From positions 12,838,216-12,902,215 of the forward strand of contig CM072888.1 in NCBI GenBank assembly GCA_037013685.1: a stretch of 64,000 nt of DNA, written 5' to 3'. The first letter of the stretch is position 1, and each line of letters starts with the position of its first letter. The translations under genes and the position numbers were made by a program. Positions 23,841 through 34,503 of the stretch are shown piece after piece. The notes beneath the pieces are model-generated. The model did no database searches and was not told where the DNA came from. It saw nothing but the letters and a program-made list of their open reading frames with translations. The stretch is from Acridotheres tristis. Taxonomy: Eukaryota > Chordata > Aves > Passeriformes > Sturnidae.

Positions 23841-26800
23841 ATGGAGTTTGCCTGCTTTCTCTCAGAGGAAAGAGTAGGGTAGTTGGAAGGCTTCTTTTCT
23901 GTTTTCCTCCATCTTTTTTAGAAGAAATGCAAAATTCAATTTTGTGAATAGATGCTGCTCTGGGACACATAATCTGGCTCTGTCCAGCTACGAAAAGGAG
24001 TTGCCCATTCCAGTCTTTTTCATTATTTTAGTTATTATATTTTCTAATGTTTGTTGTTTCTCATTTTTAATTATAAACTAAAATTTTCTATTGTTATATT
24101 TCTATTTTTTTCTAAAAATACTTCTGCTGTACTCTTGACCTTGTAAATAATGCCATATCAAGGGCTGAGCCCTGTTCTGCATTATCCCCAGCCAGCTGCA
24201 GCCCACAGCTGTCTGCCCAGCTGTGCTCAGGGTGCTGCAGCCCCCACACCACTGCCTTGCCTGGTCCAGGTGCTGGGGGTCACCTCCTCCCATTTCCCCT
24301 AAATCCAAACCTTACTGACCACTTTATGGTAAATGTGATGACTCGTGCTGCCAATTAACACAGCCAGAGCAAATTTTCTGTGAAATTTACAGTTGTTCTG
24401 GTATTAATTGGTACCAGCTTGCTTCACACACCTCTTTGGAGGAATTAAACAGTGTTTAGTGGAACAACAATATGTCACTCCAGATCTGCAAAAGGCGGTG
24501 TAAGGTCAGTGAAGAGAAGACTTCACCTTCCAATAGTCAGTTTCTATGTATAAATTGGCACTTGATGCTCATCAAAGAACGAGAAATATTGGATATGCTC
24601 TAAATGTCCATTGTATTTTTGAGCCAGCTACCTGATGGAAGTCATCACTTATATGTAAATGAACTGTCAATGACTTGTCTCTGTTGGCAGTCGCTGGACT
24701 GTGAAGGGTATGTCTTAATAAGAACCAAAGCTCTTCACAGACTTTGATTTACTGGAAATAAAATAGAAAAGTCCTCTGAGACTACAAAGGACACTTGTTT
24801 CAGATAAAATGTCTAGACAGTAGCAATATATTTGGGGCTTTTATTATAGTGAAACTGCAAATTAGAATGGAGTGCTGAGAAAGTTCCTATGACCCAGCTG
24901 AGTTCAAAAACACTGTTTCAGACTGATCTTTGAAACATTTACACTCAAATTAAGTTCATGAGCATTCAAAAAGTGAAAGAAAAGATGTGCAAGGTCAATG
25001 TTCAGGTTTGCTAGAACTCTAGAGCTGCCCAGACTTTACATTCTCTCTGACAAGAAGGAATTTGCAATGCAGCTCTGATTTAAATCAGCTAAAGAAAACG
25101 CAAATCGTGCATTGTGTTTCCCTGCATTAGATAACAGCCTGCTTTACAGTCCATTCCTGTCTGATGGCTTTTTTCTTTGATTATTGAAAATAAAAAATAA
25201 TAATATAAAAACAGAGGTTAATAGGTTAATGATGTCAAATGTCTCATTTTGGGAAGAAAAAAGGGAAACGAAGCAGGATGAGGCTCTGACATGTCTGTCT
25301 CTTGTTTTAAGGCAGGCAAATCACACATAATTTCTGATATGGATTTCGAAATTTCCAACCATCCAGCTTATAAAAAAATATTATTTTTCCTCAAACTAAT
25401 ATTTTAATATTATCCTCATTGTCAGTTTTTAAAACATCCAGAATATTTTGGAAGCTTTACAGATTAAAAAAGGAGATTGCAATAAACCTTATGCCTTTTA
25501 TTGAGGTCTGTGTAATCTGAGTTCAGTATTTTTGTCCAAGAGAATTTGCATGCCCAGTATAAATACTATACATGAGAGCTTGGGTATTTAAATTAGAATG
25601 TTGGTTGTCTCTATAGCTCATGGAGAATCCAGAAGGCAACTCAGTGAAGCATCAATTTCAAGCACCAGAGTGCTCTGAGTCATTTTGCGTGTGATTTATC
25701 ACAGCTTTCCAGGAATCATCCTGTGCTCCTTGTGATCACTTCCTTATCCATCTGTACAGAGATCAAATGGAGACACATGGTGGTGCACCCTACCAGCATT
25801 TCTTCCCAATTGCCTTCTTTGGTATTGCAAACTCCAGCTTTGGAAGAACAATATTAGTCATTAATTTTCAAAGAATTCATGTGTCCATGGTCATGTTTTC
25901 ACATATCTGAAACAACAGCTCTGGGAGGTGTGGACTGTCTGGGAACTGATGTGACACCTTGCATCAGGTAATTAAAAAGAAAAATCAATTTTGTTTGTTC
26001 AGGTTTTTTTACACAGCAGGGGTTTGTGGTGCTTGGTGGAGTGTAACCTGTCTGTGATGGGGGTCTCAGAGCAGAGATTTTTGTGGTGCTCTCAGTTTCT
26101 GAGTGCCAGTTCTGAAGTGGAAGGTCAAGATGGAATACAGAGAGAAGACTTAATAATTCTGGCTGACTTCAATGAGGTAATCCATTTGCCATTGTCACCC
26201 AAATATAAAAGCAGAAACAGTTTAAGAGGATCACACTGAGTCTGCAAGCAATCTGAAATCTTATCTCTGAGATGTAGGAAAGGCCCCTTCCCGTTCAATA
26301 TGCTGCTAACCCTGGAAGCTGAACAGTAGCAACTCAGGGTCCTTTTGAGTGCACAGAAATCTAGATTCAGTTCAAGGCTTGTGTACCTAGGCAGTCTATT
26401 AAATGATCGTGGTCTCTGGTTTTAGTTCCACTGTAAAATTAATGTAAAGCCCTAAGGTTAAATGATACACATTGCCAGCATGATGACTGCATTAGCTGTA
26501 GCTGTTCCAAAAATAAAATTTATTTGATAGTTACTGAATTTCTACATAGTCCAACAGATGAGTCATCAGATAACGTCCACAGAGATCAATTTTATTTATT
26601 CTTTCAGAAGATTAATATTCACTGTTTTCTAAATCTAAGGGTATGCATAACACCAGACTGATTTAAATCTAAAAAATGTAAATGGATAATCAGAATGTCT
26701 TTTGGGGCTTCCTGCTGATTCAATATTTGATCGTAGCCACAGTGTACCATGTTCTTTTTCATCCTGTCATATGGCTGATAAATACCATTACAAATACCAA

Positions 26801-29242
26801 ATTAAAGACTCAATCCCATACAAGTATAATTTGATGCAAGTCATAATATAATGTTTACAGACTCCTCAAAAAGGCTTTGTACCCCATCTATCTCTGCATG
26901 CAGTCCTTCAAATATTCAAGAAGTCACTGCTGTCAGAGAGTACAAAGGAGGAAAAAACCCACATGCGATAAAAAAAAAAATCGAGGTTAAAAAGCACAAA
27001 GAAATCAGATTTAGATCATCAGCTTTAACTGAACAGAGGGCAATATTCCTACCTATATCCTTGTTGTTTTGAAGTATGGGAATCAAACATTACCTGTTGT
27101 CACAGAAATAATGAAAAAGGCTGTTTTCTCCATTTCCCTGGCATGATAAGCAGTACAGTATCGTAGTAGTTTCACTGCCTGAGGTATTATCCAGAACATC
27201 TATTTTGCATTCAAGTTAGTGCTATATTTAGAACCTATTTTTATTCTGCCTAAAGTAAACAGTACACTAGACCTTAATGTACCCTCTAACTCCAGACATG
27301 GGCACAGAGGATGTAGGCTAAAAATAGTTATTACACTGGAAGCAATAATTTGTTTGAAAGCCGCCACCTGAATTCCCAAGCAGTAGTGAATGATTAGGAC
27401 TCTCTTGTCCTCTCTGCTGGAGAGAAACCTCCTCAGCAGATCCTCTTTTGCAGATGGCAAATTTAAAATTTGTGCAAAAACATTGGTAGAGAAAGTTAGA
27501 AGAATTTCAGCATGCTGTTAACTCCTGCAGGAGACAAGGTATTCTTTGTGAATTCCTCCAAGCAATAGTCACTTTTCAATGCTTTATATTCTCCATTAGC
27601 AATAAGGTAATTATCAGTAGGAGTAGCAGTAAGGAAGAAAAATAAAATTGTTTATTATTGGACCAATTGGGCCCAAAGAAATGTAGGCCAAATTGTTTTT
27701 TACTTGTATGAATTTGATTTTTAGTCAGTCTGGATGTGTTTTTTGTTTAGCAGAGAACTTCAGTGAAGAGTATGTTGTTTTATGACTGAGGCCAATAGAA
27801 AGTCATTGGCATAATAAAACTGCAGATTTTACAATTTCAACGCAGCTGCTCTGTGACTTTTAAGCAACTGTGAAATCACATTGTTTAAACTGTGTTTGTA
27901 GGGACTGATGCCTGGATCCATCTTTTTTCCTCCTTCTTTTTTTTCTGGAGAAGTCAGCAGAATCAACAACTGGTGTTGCAGTCTAACCATTTTTGTGAGT
28001 GTTCACAAACTTCCATTCAGAAATAACCTCCTGGTCACTCTGTGCTTCACTCATGTATGAGAAAGAGCATGACGTTACCAGTATCCTCAATTAATAAGCT
28101 AATACTCTTTCACTGATGAAAATACATTCATTTAATGACAAACACGCTTGTTTGGAGACACAGCAATTATGTGCAGACCGGCATTTCAATTTTTTTTCCA
28201 CTGCTTTCTGACTTCTCAGGCTGCAGCAGTTGGTAATACTAGGACAAACTTTTACACTGCATTGTATCAAGAGTATATAAGAAGCACTTTTAAGAAGCAA
28301 TTTTTGCTTCTCATGGTCCAGGTTCTTTGCAGTGAGAGGTGAATTCAGGACCACCTGAGCCTGTGATCCCATAAGCATCCACAAATGTGAGAATTTCTGC
28401 AAGTAATATCAAAGTGGTTTCGTGCACTTGCCAGAATGGTGACAAGGAATAGCTTGTCTACAGTCAGGGTCATTACTGAATCATGGGGTAGGAGCTAATC
28501 ATTGTGGTGATTGACCCTGAAGATTGAGGAGGCCAATAGGTCAAGAGCCCTGAAGAAAAAATGATAATCCAATTCAGAGATTTCTGTGTATTTTGTTTGG
28601 CCTTTGAGCTTAGCCAAGAGCCTCAAAAAAGGAGTCCAGTAGCTGCTGCCCTGCAAGAATAATGGGATGTAGAAGAGGCACTGGAGACAGGGAAAATGGG
28701 ACAGAGCATTTGAATTGGACAGACTGTTTTTTATATATTAGAAGGATATATTGAGATATATTTTACTTCAGAGGAACTCAGAAAAAAAGACCACATATAC
28801 CAATACCAGTACTTTCTGGGACAAAGACCACATGGGAATAACTGTGCATCAAAGGACCAGTAATCCAGATTACACCCACCCTAAAGTTGACACAGACACA
28901 AGGTTTTTGCACAACTCATCAGCCTCTTGTGCAGAGGGTGTACATGGCAGCCTAATTTTTGATTCACAGAAAGGAGGTGTAACTCCCAAGGCATTATTCC
29001 TTTACCACACAGGGTATTCCAGGCTGTCCCTGGGGAAACTGATAAAAAAAGGCACAGTTTTGGATTGAGTCATGTACTCAAAGACATTCCTGTGGATGTA
29101 GGAGAGCTTTTGGAGCTGTAGAACCATCCTTGGGTTTTATTAATAATAACTTCCTCTCTGGCACTAATATGGTCATCGGTAGCAGGTTGTTATTCCTATA
29201 TTTGGATTTGAATGATGACTCCTGCACGGGGAAGAGGGAAGT
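23841..29242. other. No gene seen
   Basis: A GC-rich patch of about 150 bases lies at 24160-24305 (Pro/Ala/Leu-type triplets, no known repeat). The candidate element at 24.33-24.48 kb is listed separately. The remainder to 29.2 kb is unique A+T-rich sequence without recognised exons. Confidence 0.55.
24330..24480. promoter_or_regulatory. Candidate non-coding regulatory element
   Basis: The segment contains near-palindrome CTGTGAAATTTACAG (24378-24392) followed closely by a 6-bp-stem inverted repeat CTGGTA..TACCAG around TTAATTGG (24398-24417), plus AATTAA-type sites near 24353 and 24446. It resembles homeodomain-rich enhancer sequence. No coding potential was recognised. Confidence 0.2.
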
Positions 29243-29304
29243 TGGGGAGTTGGAACTAATGATCAAGTTCCCTTCCAACCCAAGTCCTTCTCTGATTCCA
29301 TGAA
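29243..29304 (+). mobile_element. CR1 3' terminus (copy D)
   Basis: A short CR1 3' UTR end. Seen: GAGTTGGAACTAATGATCAA, TTCCCTTCCAACCCAAG and CTGATTCCATGA follow the family ending of GGTTGGAACTAGATGATCTT, then GTCCCTTCCAACCCAAACC, then the ATTCTATG-type repeats. Similarity fades upstream of about 29220. No coding part remains. Confidence 0.8.
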
Positions 29305-31784
29305 GCTGTAACCATTTTCCCTGCATACAGTGCTCCTGCATGACTGAAGAGAGACATCATTTACCCTGCAGTGCATAAAAGGAGTGGGCTTATGCATGAC
29401 ATGTACTGGTTAGATAAAACAAAGTTCAAGTCTGATATCTTTTCTTCATATACATACAAAAATAACTCAGGGATTCAGTTTCTATTTTGTTTATCCACTG
29501 CACAAAGAAAACAAAAGTGCATCTGTTGCTCGTCTTTCTCACTCATTTTTTTTGCCATCTCAATCAAATTGAGACGAATGGCTTATGCTTGTCCCTTGAA
29601 CAATAACACTGCTCAAATGCATAGACTGGGATCTCCTTCTGACAAGTTTTAATTATGGGATGAGTCAAGCTGGCATTTACCTAGAGAGTTCACACATACA
29701 AAGACTCTAGTGTCAGACTCTGTCTATGCTGTGTTCTAAAACCAGTAAGCTGAATTTCACAAATGTACTGAAGAAAAGGTGTTCCATTTGCTGAAAACCT
29801 GGAAACTCAAGCACCATAAAACCTTCCCAGCAAGGCATATAACAAGAGCTTATCAGGCTCCCTTGCAAGGAAGGGAAGAGAAGGCTTCGTCCAACTGACA
29901 CATCAGGAGTGATGCCTTGGGTTCATGCCTAACAGTTGGAAAGGAGAGAAGAGGTGGATGGGAATGAAGAACCCAGAATATTCACAAAATGGAAGGAGCA
30001 GAGAGCCGTGCTGCTTCCCAAGAAGAGAGTCTGAAGTGGGTGTTTCCCCAGAGATCTCAGCAGAATTCAGGTACCAGGTTATGAGCATGGTTCTAAAACC
30101 AGGATGGTGGCTGGGGTTTAGCACGTTTTAAATATGTGGGTGTCAATTCTGCCACAGCCACAGGATGAGCAAAGCAGTGACTGAATGAATGTGGTATTGA
30201 ATGTCTACTCCCTAGGGCAGAATTCATCTCTGTTTGTTACTGGAAGCTTTTGCATGCTACAAAAATATGAAAACCAAAATTATTCATAAAATCCTGTATC
30301 TCTATTCTTTTGAGGCTGCCAGCAGGCTACAACATAGACATCAAACAGCAAAATCCCTGGGCAGCCCCAGAGCTGGGGCCAAGATAAACCTACAGAAGGG
30401 GACACCTACAGAAACTTGAGAAGAGGGGACAGAGTAATATGTTGGCTTTGTGGTCTTGATGAAAAGAACCGTATCTCTAAATTTGCAGCCTCAAATGTCT
30501 TACAACCACAATGAGGTGCTTGATCTTAGGATTATTTGCTAGCCTAAAATTTTTATTGCAGTGACATAAATATTTATTGGCTGAGAGAAATCCTCCAATG
30601 TAGAATTTACCCACTTACTGCTGAAATCCTCCAATGTAGAATTTACCCACTTACTGCTGGTCTAGGGCAGAAGCAATTGAGTTCATGCCTTCTGCTTAAA
30701 TCTAACGTACTGGTTGCAAATATAACCCGAATTAACCACACTTAAAGTGTACTGGGTTCTTGCAAAGGCAACACTATTTATTCTGGGCTTGACTTGATGT
30801 CATGAAATGCAATAGATTTTTTGCAATGCCTTGATGTTATATAACTGACACACAGCAGAGCACACGCAGGACAGCAGGTATCAAGCTCACAGTGCTCTGC
30901 AGTGTGACATTCATACCCAGCCAGACTTCTGCATGGTATGCTAGGATGGGGCTGCAGAGCAGGAATTATTCCTGAGTGGGTAAGAGGCACCTTTAAAACC
31001 CCTCACTGCAATGAGAATTGATTTGTATTTCTTTCCTCCTGTTCAGCAGAAACAGAAAGAAATCAGTAAGTAAGAAGTTCTGAGACTGTGAGATTATAAA
31101 AAGGAAGAGCCATAACTTTCCAGTAGCAGTGAGGATCTGGTAACATTTTTGTACTTTGAGTTTTCAGAACATGACGTGATATACATGTTGCTTACCCCAA
31201 CACAAAGAGAAGGTGGTGCTTTATTATCGGGAATTGGGCTACTTTTGTTTCCTCCTGGCTTCTCCATTTCTTTTATTCTTTTTAAAAACCTTAATGTAAG
31301 ACTTCAGAGATCAGGAGAAGAGCACTGATGTAATCATAAAATATACATTTCAGAAAACAATAAAAGAAAATGTATTTTAAATATCAGGGGAATACTTGAT
31401 AACCTACATATTTATAATTGAAAGCTGTTCAGGAAGGAATTACATTTTGTTCAGTCAAAATTGTTCTAATCCCAAGACAAAAATCTTCCTGGATTTCAGG
31501 AACTAATAAATCCATCAATCAGAAACCAAGGGATAAAAATACCTGGAATTGCCAATAGGGTATAAAAGATAATAACAAGAAACCTCTGCTGAAAATAAAT
31601 ATTTGTCGAGTGGAGAAAGGTATAACTGGTATTCCAGTCCAAAATATCTTTTTTTGGTTTTTTGTTTCTTATTTTTAACTAAAGCCTCTTTAAGAGGCCC
31701 AGTGGCCTCTTTAACCATGGATTTCTGAGCTTTAATTGATTTGTGTAATGTCCTAACAATCCTTTAATGAAATTTTGATGGATC
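29305..31784. other. No gene seen
   Basis: Unique sequence around the 36-bp duplication. At 31684-31714 the motif GCCTCTTT occurs twice directly (31684 and 31705) and once inverted (AAGAGGCC at 31692-31699), so small alternative hairpins can form just upstream of the A21 tract. Confidence 0.55.
30588..30659. repeat. Exact 36-bp tandem duplication
   Basis: Two directly adjacent, identical 36-base units run from 30588 to 30623 and from 30624 to 30659, each starting AAATCCTCCAATG and ending CTTACTGCTG. The surrounding sequence is unique. Perfect identity implies a recent duplication, for example replication slippage or end-joining, or a two-repeat allele of a variable-number locus. Confidence 0.98.
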
Positions 31785-31805
31785 AAAAAAAAAAAAAAAA
31801 AAAAA
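31785..31805. repeat. A21 homopolymer
   Basis: Twenty-one consecutive A residues are followed by GAAAAGAAAA. No retroposon or processed-gene body is recognisable upstream, so it is read as a mononucleotide repeat and not a poly(A) tail. Confidence 0.95.
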
Positions 31806-34461
31806 GAAAAGAAAATTATCCCCACAGTTTGGCTGAACTTTAATCCATGAACTAAAACCAATCTGATTTTGCAGCAGGAGTATCTGAAAGTGGAGACAGC
31901 TCAGTTCTTTCATTGACATCACATTTGCTGCTGGAGCCAATCCAGCCTCACTGGAGGTTTACATGCAAACCTGACTCACTGTGGGTCCCCCGTTCACATC
32001 TGATCTGCTTCCAGATCTGATGTCAATGGAAGCACTGTATACTCTGTGCTGATGCTGTTCAGCCTGGCCTCCCTCCAGAAACTTAATGTCTTTCTTCAGT
32101 TGCATCAGTGCCTCTGAGCAAAAAGAGAATGACATCCGTATGTTTTAAGATTAAAGCCGAGTCAACATTTCCAGTGAAAAAAAATGTAGGCGTTTGTAGA
32201 CCTACAGTAATACAGGGAAGGGGTAAAGTTCTTGAAATAACAGTTTCAGTCTCAGTGGTGCTGAGGCCATTGTGTGTGTCACATTTTCTTGAAAGCGATC
32301 AGCAGAAAGATACATGAAGATTGCCACGGTTTTCTTTTGGCAGCTACATTTTGAACCGTGTAATTTACTGTATATTTTTAAATCAAAGAGGATGATTTGA
32401 CAACGAGTATGCCAATAAATTCTCATTTAAAGAAAGTGAAAGAGAGGCTAACTCAGAAAGCTGAGGGAGAGGACTCATGGCTTATTTCTGCATGTGAGCA
32501 GGGCTCAAAGACGCTTTCTGAGGAGAAATTCATATTATTGCAGTTGCATTATGCAGGAATGCAAACAGATACCAAGCAATTGGAGTCACTTGCATGCACA
32601 GTGAGACCAGCCTGACATTTTAAAGTATTTTATTGAAGGATTCTTCAAACTAGCATTATTTCTCCAAAAGCATAATATCCTCCAAATATATTTTGTAACA
32701 TGTGAAGATGAAAGGCTAGAAAGAACGCAGTAGGGTAACTCCAAGGATTTTTTTTTTAAAAAAAAAGCAATTCAGCGTTTTTTCAGTAACAGTGAACTAG
32801 GAAATAATTGGTCCTTGCTAGATACCTTTATTTGTTAAAAAGCAATCTCTGAATCTATTTTCTCTGTGTTGGCAGGTAAAGCGAGCTAAATTCTTAGATC
32901 TCTGTGAGGTTAAGATGACACCAGCTCTTGTTTGCCATGGAAACTCGACAGACAGGTCTAAGCACCACCAAGTTAGAAAAGCACAACCATGACTTTAGCT
33001 CATCCATGTCTCCTGACCAAAAATCTGTTCACGGTTGTCTGACCTGCTTATTGGTTTCCCTGAGTTGTTATTCACAAAACCACCACCTAACACCACATTC
33101 AGGGCATTTGTGTCACACCAAACTGCTTTGGAATGTATAATATGGAGCAAAACACGCAGCATTCTGCGAGGGTGATCACTTTAGAAAAAGCTGGAGCAAT
33201 TCAGGGTAGGTGCCCATATGTTTCTTCGCCTCAGTTCCTGGTGAAATAAATGGGTTGAGGGACTGAAGGAAGTGAAGAGTGTGCTGATATTTTCTTCTTC
33301 TTCTCCTCCTTGGTGGGCAGGGGAAGAGCCATGGTGTACTGAACTGGGGAAACAGCAATGCCATGATGTGCCCCTGCCTTCTGGTTTGTCTGCAGGCATG
33401 TTCAAGTGCACTTAGCAGATACTTTTCATAGTTTTCTAAAGCATTTTCTTCCACTGCTGTGTAGGGAAGCCACACATGAGAGATCTTTTTTTTATTAAAT
33501 CTAAACATAAAAAGAAAATTTCACAAATCTGTTGGTCTGGCTGGTTCCCAGTCATGTGTCATCCGAATTACATTACCACAATATTCCAGACGTTAAATTA
33601 AAGACAGTAGGAACAAGTATAGATGACATCTGTGCAAAATTTAAAACTAAGGAACTTCCAGTGGTTTCTTTAATCCCAGCCAAATTATGGCTTTTACCAC
33701 ACTCTTCCTTCTATGATGCCAATTTTTTTTTCTTCTCTCTCTCTCAAATAGACTTACAAGATCACAACCATGCAGCTCAGCTGCAAGGCATCCTATGCTG
33801 TTCCTGTGTGGGCTGGCCATGCCAACAGCCACACCAGGGAGAGGATGCTGGCACATCCCTGAGGGGTCACTGCGCTGGCTTCCTTTCTTTTTGGTACCAC
33901 CAGGGATGTGCAGTGCTTGGAAGAGGTAATCTCTGCTGTGTCAGGAATAGCTTTTGTACCTTGTTTCGTCTAATGTTGGAAAGAAATTAGTAAGAGTTAA
34001 AGTCCTTGCTGTGAGGAGTGTCCAGAACTGGAGCATGGCATCCAGGAGGTCTGTGAAGTCCATGGGGATTTTCAGGTCTTTCCTTGGTACAGGTGTGGCT
34101 GACCTAGAGCCACAGGACAGGTCACCTTCAGGATTCCTCTCCAGCAAATGTTTTTAATGATCACTGCTCCATCCCTGGGGAAATGGGCAAAGACCATTGA
34201 TAGCAGCGCAGCACTGATTGCTTAATTGCAGCTATGACGTCTGACAATCCCTCCACAGTGGGAGGTTTATGTTTCAGCCTCTTCTTAGGCTCAAAGATGG
34301 TAATGGCTTATAGTAAACATGCCTAGGAGCAGTCAAAGATGTGGTTAAAGTGGGCGAGCAACCTTTTGTTCAGGGCAACTAAACTCCCTGATGGGTGGTG
34401 GTAGTGGGGAAAGCCACAACTCAAGGCAAAGCCTGCTGTGGTGTGATCAGCTAGGAGCTAA
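31806..34461. other. No supported gene; one exon-like segment
   Basis: Mostly unique A+T-rich sequence. 33723-33751 is a strong polypyrimidine tract ending CAAATAG, followed by a 174-base segment (33752-33925) and a GTAATC donor-like string. The possible peptide is not recognised. A CTT/CTC run lies at 33292-33310. Confidence 0.5.
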
Positions 34462-34503
34462 ACACATGCACACACACACGAGAGAGAGAGAGAGAGAGAG
34501 AGA
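34462..34503. repeat. Compound (CA)n(GA)n microsatellite
   Basis: An interrupted CA run (34462-34479) is joined directly to an uninterrupted (GA)12 run (34480-34503). It is likely length-polymorphic. The purine-only GA strand can adopt triplex (H-DNA) structure. Confidence 0.97.

Noticed and set aside
31700..31810. Processed pseudogene with A21 tail
   Set aside because: No mRNA-like body or target duplication is visible. Polyadenylated retrocopies are rare in birds.
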